Position numbers and translations under genes: made by a program. A stretch of DNA of 64,000 nucleotides from Zeimonas sp050187175 (GTDB lineage: Bacteria > Pseudomonadota > Gammaproteobacteria > Burkholderiales > Burkholderiaceae_E). The notes beneath the pieces were generated by a model, which ran no database searches, was not told the DNA's origin, and saw only the letters and a list, made by a program, of their open reading frames with translations. Shown in pieces: positions 33,682 through 44,494 of the stretch (position 1 is the first letter of the stretch; the number at the start of each line of letters is the position of its first letter). Where the stretch lies: assembly GCA_050187175.1 (NCBI GenBank), contig JBFWXS010000023.1, positions 10,849 through 74,848 of the forward strand, in the 5' to 3' direction.

Positions 33682-33720
33682 AATTGTTATAACAATTGAT
33701 AAATAATTATAGTAACAATT
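33682..33720. promoter_or_regulatory. GntR-type operator: 16-bp perfect palindrome plus a partial second copy
   Basis: AATTGTTATAACAATT (33682-33697) is a perfect palindrome. A second site, AATTATAGTAACAATT (33705-33720), repeats the right half (TAACAATT) 23 bp further out. The pair covers the -10 and probable start of the minus-strand promoter. The centre TTGTTATAACAA fits GntR-family operators. Confidence 0.65.
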
Positions 33721-33735
33721 ACGCAGGCGGGTCAA
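33706..33735 (-). promoter_or_regulatory. Near-consensus sigma70 promoter of the hydrolase-Bug-TauD-cupin-gntR unit
   Basis: On the minus strand TTGACC (33730-33735), an 18-nt spacer, and a perfect TATAAT (33706-33711), 37 nt upstream of the first start codon. The operator sits on the -10 and start site, which predicts repression. Confidence 0.7.
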
Positions 33736-34125
33736 TGCCGCCTTTCGCCCTCCACTTCCCGCGATACGGCTTCATCGGGCCCGGGCTTGACCCCAAGCTT
33801 TCGACAGCAGCGTGTACGCGAGTCCGGCAGTTCGTCTGGGCACCTTGCTGTCATGCTGACGGGGAATTTCTCGACCCGATGTCACAGGCGGCCGCCCGGC
33901 TGGGCGTCTGCGTACCACGCCGATAGCCGTCCGGAAGCGTGGCGCCAGAAAGGCGCCCCCTCCGGGGTAGCCGCCGATAGCCGTCTCTGAGCGAACTGGA
34001 TGGCCCGTACGCTCTGCGCGCGCCCGCCGTTCGCTACGGTTCGCTGCTAGAACCCGAGTCGGCAGTGCGGCCACCAACGCTAAACTGACGCAGGCCGTAT
34101 GATGATCATCAATTCGGGAGCACTC
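33736..34125. other. 390-bp intergenic region without a supported gene
   Basis: No convincing coding sequence. It contains a direct repeat CGCCGATAGCCGTC (33919-33932 and 33970-33983). A GGCGCC-5 nt-GGCGCC stem lies at 33941-33957. It separates the divergent GntR-controlled unit from two plus-strand envelope genes. Confidence 0.4.
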
Positions 34126-34476
34126 ATGCCTGACAACATCGTGACCATCAACTCCGAACGCGAAGTCTCGCTGCGCAAGTACGCGATGCTGGGCTACGCC
34201 ATGCATCTGCTCGGGCTGATTTCGCTGATCGGCTTCGTGATCGGGCTGATTCTTGCCTACATCAAGCGCTCGGACGCCGTCGGCACCCTCTACGAATCGC
34301 ACTTCAGGTGGCAGACCCGCTCGTTCTGGTGGTTCGTGTTCTGGTTCGTGCTGCTGATGGTGCCGACGCTGCTCACGATAGGCTTCATTCCGTTCTTCGT
34401 CATCGCGCAGATCTGGTTCGCATACCGGATGATCAAGGGGTGGATGCGGCTGAACGACGAGCGCAGCATCCCGTAG
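34126..34476 (+). CDS. Small inner-membrane protein, DUF4870-like
   Basis: A 116-residue protein. Membrane segments are seen at MLGYAMHLLGLISLIGFVIGLILAYI and FWWFVFWFVLLMVPTLLTIGFIPFFVIAQIWF, with a charged linker YIKRSDAVGTLYESHFRWQTR between. The ESHF..Q and AYRMIKG pattern is that of DUF4870-type proteins. ATG 34126 has GGGAGC about 9 nt upstream, favoured over an ATG at 34099. Function unknown. It may be cotranscribed with the lipoprotein gene 46 nt downstream. Confidence 0.75.
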   Translation: MPDNIVTINSEREVSLRKYAMLGYAMHLLGLISLIGFVIGLILAYIKRSDAVGTLYESHFRWQTRSFWWFVFWFVLLMVPTLLTIGFIPFFVIAQIWFAYRMIKGWMRLNDERSIP

Positions 34477-34522
34477 CGCGCCGGCGGCAGCCCACCGGCG
34501 CCTCCCAGTCGGAGACAGCATC

Positions 34523-35236
34523 ATGACCTCCAAGCCAGCCCGCTTCGATCGCCGCCGTCTGCTGCTGGCCGCGGGCGCACTGCTGCCGGCCGCCTGCGGC
34601 GCGCCCGGTCCGCGGCCGCAGTTCGTCGCGCCGCCCGCCACCGAGCCGTCGATCGCGCCCGTCCGTGCCGGCCAGCGCTGGCGCTATCAGGAAATCAACG
34701 TCTATAACGGCGCGCGCGGTGCCGAGATCACGGCGCAGGTCGTCGAAACCGCGCCGCAGCTGCGCGTGCGGCTCACGCGTTCCGACGGCCGGCCGCTGGA
34801 CGACGAGCTGTACACGGCCCCGTGGAACGTCGTGCAGGAACCGTTCTACGACCTCACGCAGACCTTCGCGCAGCCGCTGCCGCTACTGCCGCCGCAGCTG
34901 TCGGTCGGCGCGCAGCTGCGGCGCTCGGTGCACTACCGCGGCGCCGGCGGCAGCCGCGTCCTGTACTGGGGCGACTGGCTGACGGCGCGCGGCTGGGAGC
35001 AGCTGCGGCTGCCGGCCGGCGATTTTCTCGCGCTGCGCATCGAGCGGATGATCAACTTCGAGCATCTGGATATCTTCCGCCAGGAGCCGCGCCGCTTCGA
35101 CACGCTGTGGTACGCGCCCAGCGTGGGCCGCTGGGTGCAGCGTGAATGGACCGGCGAGTACCTGATGCCCGGCGGGCGGCGGCGGGCCGTGATGCGCGAG
35201 GACTGGATACGTTGGGAGCTGGTCGAGCACGGCTGA
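34523..35236 (+). CDS. Predicted lipoprotein of unknown function
   Basis: A 237-residue protein. It has a twin-arginine-like start (RFDRRRLLLAAGALLPAACG) and a lipobox LPAAC, so the mature protein should begin at Cys25. The remainder is beta-rich, with repeated aromatic/charged segments (GQRWRYQEINVYNG, GWEQLRLPAGDFLALRIERM, FDTLWYAPSVGRWVQREWTG). The closing part resembles DUF3108-like or LolA-like folds but I cannot name it. GGAGACAGC precedes the start. It probably sits in the envelope. Confidence 0.72.
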   Translation: MTSKPARFDRRRLLLAAGALLPAACGAPGPRPQFVAPPATEPSIAPVRAGQRWRYQEINVYNGARGAEITAQVVETAPQLRVRLTRSDGRPLDDELYTAPWNVVQEPFYDLTQTFAQPLPLLPPQLSVGAQLRRSVHYRGAGGSRVLYWGDWLTARGWEQLRLPAGDFLALRIERMINFEHLDIFRQEPRRFDTLWYAPSVGRWVQREWTGEYLMPGGRRRAVMREDWIRWELVEHG

Positions 35237-35300
35237 CGGAGTTGTCAACACCGCTCGGCAGTGCTGAGGACGGGGTGCAGCCCCGCGCACACGGCAGGTC

Positions 35301-35867
35301 TCAGCGCCGATCTGCATACTCCAGGCGGTATCCCTCACCCCAGCGCTTGACGTATCCGACCGACGGCGAGGGGAAATGAGCCGTGCAACAAAGCGTCGGC
35401 GTATCGCAATAGCGCTCCAGGAAGGCCCTGCGGGTGACGGCCGCCCGGCCCGGATCACTATCCCGAGAAAACGACAGTTCGGGATAGCGGGTTTGCAGCG
35501 GAACATGGATCAGGTCACCGGTCATCACCACGTCGTCGGCGGTCTTCCCGAAACAGAAGGACACATGCCCTGCGGTGTGCCCCGGCGTCGGCAGGATCCG
35601 GACGTGATCGCCCAGTTGATAGTCGTCAGCAACGATGTCGGCCCTCCCGGCTCGGACAATCGGAAGAACGCTATCCAGATAGACCGGGTTCTCCGCCTCG
35701 GCATGTGCGACTTCGCAGGCCGAGTATTCCCGATGGTTGAATATGTATCGTGCCTTGGGAAAGGTAGGTACCCATTGGCCGTCGGCTAGTCGCGTGTTCC
35801 AACCGACGTGGTCGCCGTGAAGATGCGTACACATGACAAAGTCGATATCTTCGACCAACCATTTATT
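35301..35867 (-). pseudogene. Metallo-beta-lactamase-fold hydrolase, N-terminally truncated
   Basis: About 185 residues match the C-terminal two thirds of an MBL-fold hydrolase of the lactonase-like group. The zinc motif is CTHLHGDHVGWNT, followed by LPTPGHTAGHVSF, VMTGDLIHVP and a terminal SVGYVKRWGEGYRL. Normal members carry roughly 90-100 residues before the HxHxDH motif. Here the frame meets a TGA at 35868-35870, only a few codons upstream, and no ATG exists. A TTG at 35858 could start a short product, but the first domain strands would be missing. The 200 bp beyond show no matching fragment, so a deletion is likelier than a frameshift. Confidence 0.68.
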
Positions 35868-36073
35868 TCAATATTGATCGGCAACGTTGCGGCTGCAACG
35901 GCAGCGCTAACCGTCGACGAGGGGTGTTCAGGCACGCGCAATCGCAGCTCTGCGCGATCAAGTTCTGGAGGCTTTACCAAGCGGCAGGCGGCCGCACGCA
36001 ACCGCCCAGCGCTTCAAACTCAGTGGGGTGGGCGTTCAGCGGACATTCAGAGCCGGCCGCCGACGCTAGGGCG

Positions 36074-37330
36074 TCAATCGGCTGGCCTGTCCACGGCCGC
36101 CATCGCCTCATCCAGCCATTCGAGCCAGTGCCGCACCGGCGTCTCCGTGCCGGCCTGCAGATGCGCCAGGCAGCCGATGTTCGCCGACAGGATCCACTGC
36201 GGCTCGCCGGCCTGCAGCGCGTCGAGCTTGCGCTCGCGCAAGGCCTTGGACAGCGTCGGCTGCAGTATCGAGTAGGTGCCGGCCGAGCCGCAGCACAGAT
36301 GCGCGTCGGCCACCGGCAGCACGGTGGCGCCCAGCGCAGCCAGCAGCGATTCGACTTGGCCGCGGATCCGCTGGCCATGCTGCAGCGTGCACGGCGGGTG
36401 GAAGGCCACGCGCGCGCCGCCGACGGCGGCGAGCTGCGCCCGGATATCGCCGGCCGCGTCCGCCAGCAGCGCGGGCAGCCATTCGATGGGATCGCGCGTC
36501 AGTTCGACGATGCGAGCGGCCTTGCCGGCGTAGTCGGCGTCGTGGCGCAGCAGGTGCGCGTAGTCCTTGACCATCGCGCCGCAGCCCGAGGCATTGACGA
36601 CGATCGCCTCGACGCCGGCCTGCACGTGCGGCCACCAGGCATCGATATTGCGCCGCGCGTCGGCCATTGCGCCGGCCTCGTCGTTCAGATGGTGGCGGAT
36701 CGCGCCGCAGCAGCCGGAGCGCGCCTCGACGATGGTCTGCACGCCGAGCCGGTCGAGCACGCGCGCAGTGGCCGCGTCTATGCCCGGCATCATCGCCGGC
36801 TGCGTGCAGCCGTTCAGGATCAGCACCTTGCGAGCGTGCTCGCGCGTGGGGCGCGCGCCTGCCGGGCGCCGCGCCGGTATCTTGTCGCGCAGCGCCGACG
36901 GCAGCAGCGGCGCGAGCGCCTGCCCGACGCGCATCGCCGGATCGAACAGCCAGCGCCGCGTCAGGCCTTCGCGCAGCACGAAGCGCATCAGCCGCTGCGC
37001 CGGCGGCCGCGCGACCTGGCGCTCGACCAGCTTGCGGCCGACGTCGACCAGGTGACCATAGTCCACGCCCGACGGACAGGTGGATTCGCAGTTGCGGCAG
37101 GTCAGGCAGCGGTCGAGATGCTCGAGCGTGGCGGCCGTCGCCGGCTTGCCCTCGACGACCTGCTTGATCAGGTAGATGCGCCCGCGCGGGCCGTCGAGCT
37201 CGTCGCCGAGCAGCTGATAGGTCGGACAGGTGGCGGTGCAGAAGCCGCAGTGCACGCACTTGCGCAGAATCGACTCGGCTTCGTCGCCTTCGGGGGTGCC
37301 CGCCAGCCAGGCGGCCAGATGCGTTTCCAT
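36074..37330 (-). CDS. glcF: Glycolate oxidase iron-sulfur subunit
   Basis: A 418-residue protein. Two 4Fe-4S ferredoxin motifs are near the N-terminus (CVHCGFCTATCP and CLTCRNCESTCP). Two CCG domains (SGCCGAIRHH and HLCCGSAGTYS) follow. This is the GlcF layout, the electron-transfer subunit of membrane-associated glycolate oxidase that turns glycolate into glyoxylate. ATG 37330 lies 2 nt past the glcE stop, so the genes are an operon in order glcD-glcE-glcF. Confidence 0.92.
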   Translation of the reverse strand: METHLAAWLAGTPEGDEAESILRKCVHCGFCTATCPTYQLLGDELDGPRGRIYLIKQVVEGKPATAATLEHLDRCLTCRNCESTCPSGVDYGHLVDVGRKLVERQVARPPAQRLMRFVLREGLTRRWLFDPAMRVGQALAPLLPSALRDKIPARRPAGARPTREHARKVLILNGCTQPAMMPGIDAATARVLDRLGVQTIVEARSGCCGAIRHHLNDEAGAMADARRNIDAWWPHVQAGVEAIVVNASGCGAMVKDYAHLLRHDADYAGKAARIVELTRDPIEWLPALLADAAGDIRAQLAAVGGARVAFHPPCTLQHGQRIRGQVESLLAALGATVLPVADAHLCCGSAGTYSILQPTLSKALRERKLDALQAGEPQWILSANIGCLAHLQAGTETPVRHWLEWLDEAMAAVDRPAD

Positions 37331-37332
37331 CG

Positions 37333-38424
37333 TCAGAGCACCGCGTACATGCGGCCCGGGTTGAATACGCCGCCGGGATCGAAGGTCTGCTTCAGCCGCC
37401 GCTGCACGGCGGCATTGACCGGCCGCAACGGATGAAACACGCCGACGGTCCGGTCGCCGCCGCGGAACAGCGTCGCGCTGCCGCCGACCCGCTCGGCGGC
37501 GGCGCGGATGTCGGCGGCGTCGGCCTCGGTGCGCAGCCAGCGCAGCGCGCCGCCCCATTCGATCACCTGCCCGCCGGGCACATCGAGCGCGGGCGCCGTC
37601 GACGGCAGCGACAAGCGCCACAGCGGCTGGCTGCCATCGAAGAAGTCGTCGGTCTGTTCGCGAATGCCGTGCCACAACCGCGCCGAGTCGGCCGTGCTCA
37701 GCCGCAGCGCCATGCGTTCGCGTTCGAAGCGCGCGGCGGCCGCGTCCACCGCCGCTGCCGCACCCGACAGCCGCACCGCCAGGCCGCCGTCGTGCCAGAC
37801 GGTGGCCGACAGCGGCAGCGGCTGCGCGCTCCATTCGTTCATCGCGCGCAGCGCCTCGTTCTCGTCGAGCCGCATGCGCAGCGTGCATTCGGCGGGCGGC
37901 CGCGGCAGCACCTTCAGCGACACCTCGAGGATCAGCCCCAGCGTGCCCAGCGAGCCGCACAGCAGGCGCGCCACGTCATAGCCGGCGACGTTCTTCATGA
38001 CGCGGCCGCCGAAGTTCAGCGCGCGGCCGGCGCCGTCTATCATTGCCGCGCCGAGCACGAAGTCGCGCGCCGAACCGGCCCAGGCCCGCCGCGGGCCCGA
38101 CAGGCCGGTCGCGACGACGCCGCCGATGGTGGCCGCCGCGCCGAAGGCCGGCGGCTCGAACGCGAGCATCTGTCCGTGCTCGGCCAGCGCCGCCTCCAGC
38201 TCGGCCAGCGGCGTGCCGCAGCGCGCGGTGACGACCAGCTCGGTAGGCTCGTAGTCGACGATGCCGCGGTAGCCGCGCGTATCGAGCTCCTCGCCGATCA
38301 GCTGCTGGCCGTAGAAATCCTTGGTGCCGCCGCCGCGGATGCGCAGCGCGCCGCCGGCGCTGGCGGCGCCGCGGATCCGGTCGCGCAGCTCGGTCAGTAC
38401 GGGCGGCAGGGATTCGGCGTTCAT
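37333..38424 (-). CDS. glcE: Glycolate oxidase FAD-binding subunit
   Basis: A 363-residue FAD-binding subunit. LRIRGGGTKDFYGQ and GYRGIVDYEPTELVVTARCGTPL are GlcE marks, with FGGRVMKNVAGYDVARLLCGSLGTLG in the middle. The C-terminus FDPGGVFNPGRMYA is typical of the VAO family. The start is unclear: ATGs at 38424 and 38445 lie in a 21-nt tandem repeat (MNADSAT-MNAES) and neither has a strong ribosome site. I give the inner one, which matches GlcE length. Confidence 0.9.
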   Translation of the reverse strand: MNAESLPPVLTELRDRIRGAASAGGALRIRGGGTKDFYGQQLIGEELDTRGYRGIVDYEPTELVVTARCGTPLAELEAALAEHGQMLAFEPPAFGAAATIGGVVATGLSGPRRAWAGSARDFVLGAAMIDGAGRALNFGGRVMKNVAGYDVARLLCGSLGTLGLILEVSLKVLPRPPAECTLRMRLDENEALRAMNEWSAQPLPLSATVWHDGGLAVRLSGAAAAVDAAAARFERERMALRLSTADSARLWHGIREQTDDFFDGSQPLWRLSLPSTAPALDVPGGQVIEWGGALRWLRTEADAADIRAAAERVGGSATLFRGGDRTVGVFHPLRPVNAAVQRRLKQTFDPGGVFNPGRMYAVL

Positions 38425-38478
38425 CGTCGCAGAGTCGGCATTCATCGTCGAGGCGTCGGCGTTCGTCGTCGGATCAGA
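38416..38478. repeat. Three 21-nt tandem repeats across the glcD-glcE junction
   Basis: GGCGTTCATCGTCGCAGAGTC-type units start at 38416, 38437 and 38458. Two copies carry an in-frame ATG for glcE, and the array reaches the glcD stop (38474-38476). Copy number changes would add or remove potential glcE starts without shifting frame. Confidence 0.7.
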
Positions 38479-39991
38479 AGCGCGGCAGATCGGCGAACGC
38501 GATGCGGCCGGCATGCACGTGCATCTTGCCGTACTCGGCGCAGCGGGCCAGCGTCGGAATCGCCTTGCCCGGATTGAGCAGGCCGGGCGGATCGAACGCG
38601 CGCTTGACGGCGAAGAAGGCCGCCCGCTCGTCGGGCGAGAACTGCACGCACATCGAATTGATCTTCTCGATGCCGACGCCGTGCTCGCCGGTGACGGTGC
38701 CGCCGTATTCGACGCACAGCTCGAGGATGTCGGCGCCGAAGGCTTCGGCGCGCCGCCATTCGTCGGGGTCATTGGCGTCGAACAGGATCAGCGGATGCAG
38801 ATTGCCGTCGCCGGCATGGAACACGTTCATGCAGCGCAGCGCGTAGCGTTCCTCCATGTCGGCGATGGCGGCCAGCATGCGGCCGAGCATGCGGCGCGGA
38901 ATCGTGCCGTCCATGCAGTAGTAGTCGGGCGACAGGCGGCCGGCGGCCGGGAACGCGTTCTTGCGGCCGGACCAGAACAGCAGGCGTTCGGCCTCGGAAC
39001 CCGAGACGCGCAGGCCGGTGGCGCCGGCGCCGCGCAGCACTGCCTCCATGCGTTCGATCTCGTCGGCCACCTCCTCGGGCGTGCCGTCGGACTCGGCCAG
39101 CAGAATGGCCTCGGCCTGCAGGTCGTAACCGGCATTGACGAACTGCTCGACGGCCACGGCCGCCTTGCGGTCCATCATCTCCAGTCCCGCCGGGATGATG
39201 CCGGCCGCGATGATCGCGGCGACTGCATCGCCGGCCTTGATCACGTCGTCGAACGAGGCCATGACGACGCGCGCGAGCTGCGGCTTGGGCACCAGCTTGA
39301 CCGACACCTCGGTGACCACCACCAGCATGCCTTCCGAGCCGATGACCAGCGCCAGCATGTCCAGCCCCGGCGAATCGAGCGCCTCGCTGCCGAACTCCAC
39401 CGCCTCGCCGTCTATCGTCAGCGCGCGCACCCGCAGCACGTTGTGCACCGTCAAGCCGTACTTCAGGCAGTGCACGCCGCCCGAGTTCTCGGCGACGTTG
39501 CCGCCGATGGTGCAGGCGATCTGCGACGACGGATCGGGCGCGTAGTACAGCTGGTACGGCGCGGCCGCCTCGGAGATCGCCAGGTTGCGGACGCCGGGCT
39601 GCACGCGCGCGATGCGCGCCAAAGGATCGATGGACAGGATGCGGTTGAACTTGGCCAGCGACAGCACCACCCCCGACGCATGCGGCATCGAGCCGCCCGA
39701 CAGGCTGGTGCCGGCGCCGCGCGCCACCACCGGCACGTCGAGCTCGCGACAGGCAACGAGCACGCCGCGCACCTGCTCTTCGGTCTCCGGCAGCACGACC
39801 ACCATGGGCAGCTGGCGGAACGCCGACAGCGCGTCGCACTCGTACGGCCGCGTCTGTTCCTCGCGGTACAGCACGCAGTGCGCCGGCAGGATCGCCAGCA
39901 GGCGGTCCACCACCTGCCGCTGGCGAGCCGGCGCGGGCGCGGCGGCGAGGTCGGCGAAGCGGTCTTCGAGGGCGGAGGGGGCGGCGGTCAT
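38474..39991 (-). CDS. glcD: Glycolate oxidase catalytic FAD subunit
   Basis: A 505-residue VAO-type flavoprotein. The FAD domain shows VVARGAGTSLSGGSMPHASGV, IGGNVAENSGGVHCLKYGLT and LALVIGSEGMLVVVTEVSVKL. The C-terminal cap has MNVFHAGDGNLHPLILFD, GGTVTGEHGVGIEKI and GLLNPGKAIPT. This is the GlcD catalytic subunit that oxidises glycolate (and often D-lactate) with transfer to the quinone pool through GlcF. ATG 39991 is favoured over the longer 40138 frame. It is divergent from the EamA transporter and glycine cleavage genes. Confidence 0.93.
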   Translation of the reverse strand: MTAAPSALEDRFADLAAAPAPARQRQVVDRLLAILPAHCVLYREEQTRPYECDALSAFRQLPMVVVLPETEEQVRGVLVACRELDVPVVARGAGTSLSGGSMPHASGVVLSLAKFNRILSIDPLARIARVQPGVRNLAISEAAAPYQLYYAPDPSSQIACTIGGNVAENSGGVHCLKYGLTVHNVLRVRALTIDGEAVEFGSEALDSPGLDMLALVIGSEGMLVVVTEVSVKLVPKPQLARVVMASFDDVIKAGDAVAAIIAAGIIPAGLEMMDRKAAVAVEQFVNAGYDLQAEAILLAESDGTPEEVADEIERMEAVLRGAGATGLRVSGSEAERLLFWSGRKNAFPAAGRLSPDYYCMDGTIPRRMLGRMLAAIADMEERYALRCMNVFHAGDGNLHPLILFDANDPDEWRRAEAFGADILELCVEYGGTVTGEHGVGIEKINSMCVQFSPDERAAFFAVKRAFDPPGLLNPGKAIPTLARCAEYGKMHVHAGRIAFADLPRF

Positions 39992-40124
39992 GGACGAAGG
40001 CGGTGGATCAGCAGCGCAGTGTGCACCATAGCGGCGCCGACCCTCGATGATAAGAGCGATCGGGGGCAAAGATGTTTTGATTACACTGGCGGGCTCCGGG
40101 CGCCCCGCCCGCCCCGCTGCCCCG

Positions 40125-40734
40125 ATGCCTGAAGCCACCGCCCGCGAGCGCTTCGCCGGCTATCTGCTGCTCGCCGCCGGCATGTCGCTGGTGGGCGTCT
40201 ACGTCGCGCTTTCCAAGCCGCTGACGGCCGCCTTCCCGGTATTCCTGCTTGCGTGGCTGCGCTTCGCCATCGCCGCGGTCGCCATGCTGCCGTGGCTGCG
40301 GCGCGGCGCCGGCGAACCGCCGCTGTCGCCGCCGCTGCTGCGCACGCTGTTCCTGCAGTCGCTGTTCGGCAACTTCCTGTTCTCGATCTTCATGCTGCAC
40401 GGCGTCGCGCTGAGCTCGGCCACGGCGTCCGGCGTGATCCTGGCGACGCTGCCGGCGATGGTGGCGCTGTTCTCGTGGCTGTTCCTGCGCGAACGTCCAT
40501 CGCCGCGCGTGCTGCTCGCGGTGGCGGTGGCGGTCGCCGGCATCGCGATGCTGGGGCTGGGCGGCGCGCCGGATTTCAGCNNNNNNNNNNNNNNNNNNNN
40601 NNNNNNNNNNNNNNNNNNNNNNNNNNNNNNNNNNNNNNNNNNNNNNNNNNNNNNNNNNNNNNNNNNNNNNNNNNNNNNNNGCCGCGCTGGGCATCGCCCT
40701 GGTGTCGTGGCCGCGCCGGCGCGCGCCGATTTGA
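40125..40734 (+). CDS. EamA/DMT-family transporter, interrupted by an assembly gap
   Basis: The 152 residues before the gap form the first EamA repeat: membrane helices from YLLLAAGMSLVGVYVALSKPL, then FLLAWLRFAIAAVAMLPWL and ATASGVILATLPAMVALFSWLFLRERPS. After the gap AALGIALVSWPRRRAPI and a TGA at 40732-40734 look like the end of the last helix. A full EamA protein is about 290-300 residues, so roughly 120-130 are missing. The two ends are in different frames across 100 N, so the N count is not the real length. The substrate is probably a small metabolite or amino acid. Confidence 0.8.
40581..40680. other. Assembly gap (100 N)
   Basis: Exactly 100 undetermined bases inside the EamA-type gene. 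The number is a common placeholder. The frame on each side requires a gap length divisible by three, and family length suggests a few hundred bases. Confidence 0.95.
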
Positions 40735-40759
40735 CACGGCCGGGCCGGCTTGGCACTCT
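40731..40759 (+). promoter_or_regulatory. Putative promoter of the glycine riboswitch/gcv operon
   Basis: A perfect TTGACA (40731-40736) overlaps the transporter stop codon. It is followed 17 nt later by a poor -10, CACTCT (40754-40759). The predicted start is just ahead of the first aptamer, which fits, but the -10 is weak. Confidence 0.4.
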
Positions 40760-40780
40760 TGCGTCCAGCCGGATAACTGC

Positions 40781-40993
40781 TGTGGAAGAGACCGCGCGGC
40801 GGCGCCTCGAACGGGGCGCGCCGAGGCGGCGCCGAAGGTGTATCGCCCCGGAAACTCTCAGGCAAAAGGACTTCAGCGGTTCGGCACTCTGGAGAGAAGG
40901 CGGCAGGCGCGAAGCGCCGGCGGCCTCGCCGAAGGAAACAGGCACCGGCGCCGCCGGGGCTGAATGTCTCAGGCACAATGGACAGAGGGGGCT
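40781..40993 (+). ncRNA. Tandem glycine riboswitch (gcvT motif)
   Basis: Two glycine aptamers in a row. Aptamer 1 has GAAGAGAC, GCGCCGAAGGTGTATCG, GGAAACTCTCAGGCAAAAGG (around 40850-40869) and closes with CTCTGGAGAG (40887-40896). Aptamer 2 has TCGCCGAAGGAAACAGGC, TGAATGTCTCAGGCAC and GACAGAGGGG. This is the canonical cooperative gcvT arrangement that senses glycine. It lies 60 nt ahead of gcvH. Most such elements turn on gcv expression when glycine is high; no obvious U-tract terminator follows, so translational control of the GTG start is possible. Confidence 0.93.
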
Positions 40994-41053
40994 CCCGATC
41001 AACGATTGGTCGGCGGCAGCATCGCCGCCGGCCGCCAGCGGAGCCTTTCTGCC

Positions 41054-41440
41054 GTGAACAACCCCGCCGATCTGAAGTACACCGCGTCGCACGAATGGCT
41101 GCGCCGCGAGGCCGACGGCAGCGCCGTCGTCGGCATCACCTTCCATGCGCAGGATGCGCTGGGCGAGCTCGTCTACGTCGAGCTGCCCGACGTCGGCCGG
41201 CAGCTCAAGCAGGGCGAAGCCTGCGTCGTGGTCGAGTCGACCAAGGCGGCTTCCGACGTCTACGCCCCGATCGACGGCGAAGTGATCGCCGTCAACGAGA
41301 CCCTCGCCGACGCGCCGCAGACGGTCAATGAAGCGCCCTACGAGGCCGGCTGGCTGTTCCGGCTGCGCCCGTCGGCACCGGCCCAGGCCGACGCGCTGCT
41401 CAGCGCCGACGACTACACGGCCGGGCCCGGCGCGGGCTGA
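41054..41440 (+). CDS. gcvH: Glycine cleavage system H protein
   Basis: A 128-residue lipoyl carrier. YTASHEWLRRE starts the fold, and the lipoylation lysine is in VVVESTKAASDVYAP (Lys64). EAPYEAGWLFRLRP and LLSADDY close it, as in standard H proteins. It shuttles the aminomethyl group between P, T and L proteins. The start is GTG 41054 with GGAG about 11 nt upstream; upstream in-frame ATG 40964 is inside the riboswitch and is rejected. It is first of three gcv genes. Confidence 0.95.
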   Translation: MNNPADLKYTASHEWLRREADGSAVVGITFHAQDALGELVYVELPDVGRQLKQGEACVVVESTKAASDVYAPIDGEVIAVNETLADAPQTVNEAPYEAGWLFRLRPSAPAQADALLSADDYTAGPGAG

Positions 41441-41517
41441 CCGCGCCGACTGACGGCCCTTCCCTCCTCCCTCCCGATTGACCGGCCGCGGCCGCGGCCA
41501 TGCTGGAGTACCAGTCG

Positions 41518-44484
<2,967 letters not shown>

Positions 44485-44494
44485 GACCCCGGCC

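Noticed and set aside
33696..33926. 76-codon plus-strand frame in the 33.7-34.1 kb gap
   Set aside because: It starts in the operator/promoter region, has no ribosome site and no recognisable motif.
35786..36001. 71-codon minus-strand frame upstream of the truncated MBL gene as its missing N-terminus
   Set aside because: Its sequence does not resemble an MBL N-terminal domain and it is out of frame with the rest.
40964..41053. In-frame N-terminal extension of gcvH from ATG 40964
   Set aside because: It would place the start inside the second glycine aptamer; GTG 41054 gives the normal H-protein start.
40253..41146. Open frames reading through the N block
   Set aside because: They depend on undetermined bases and the arbitrary gap length.
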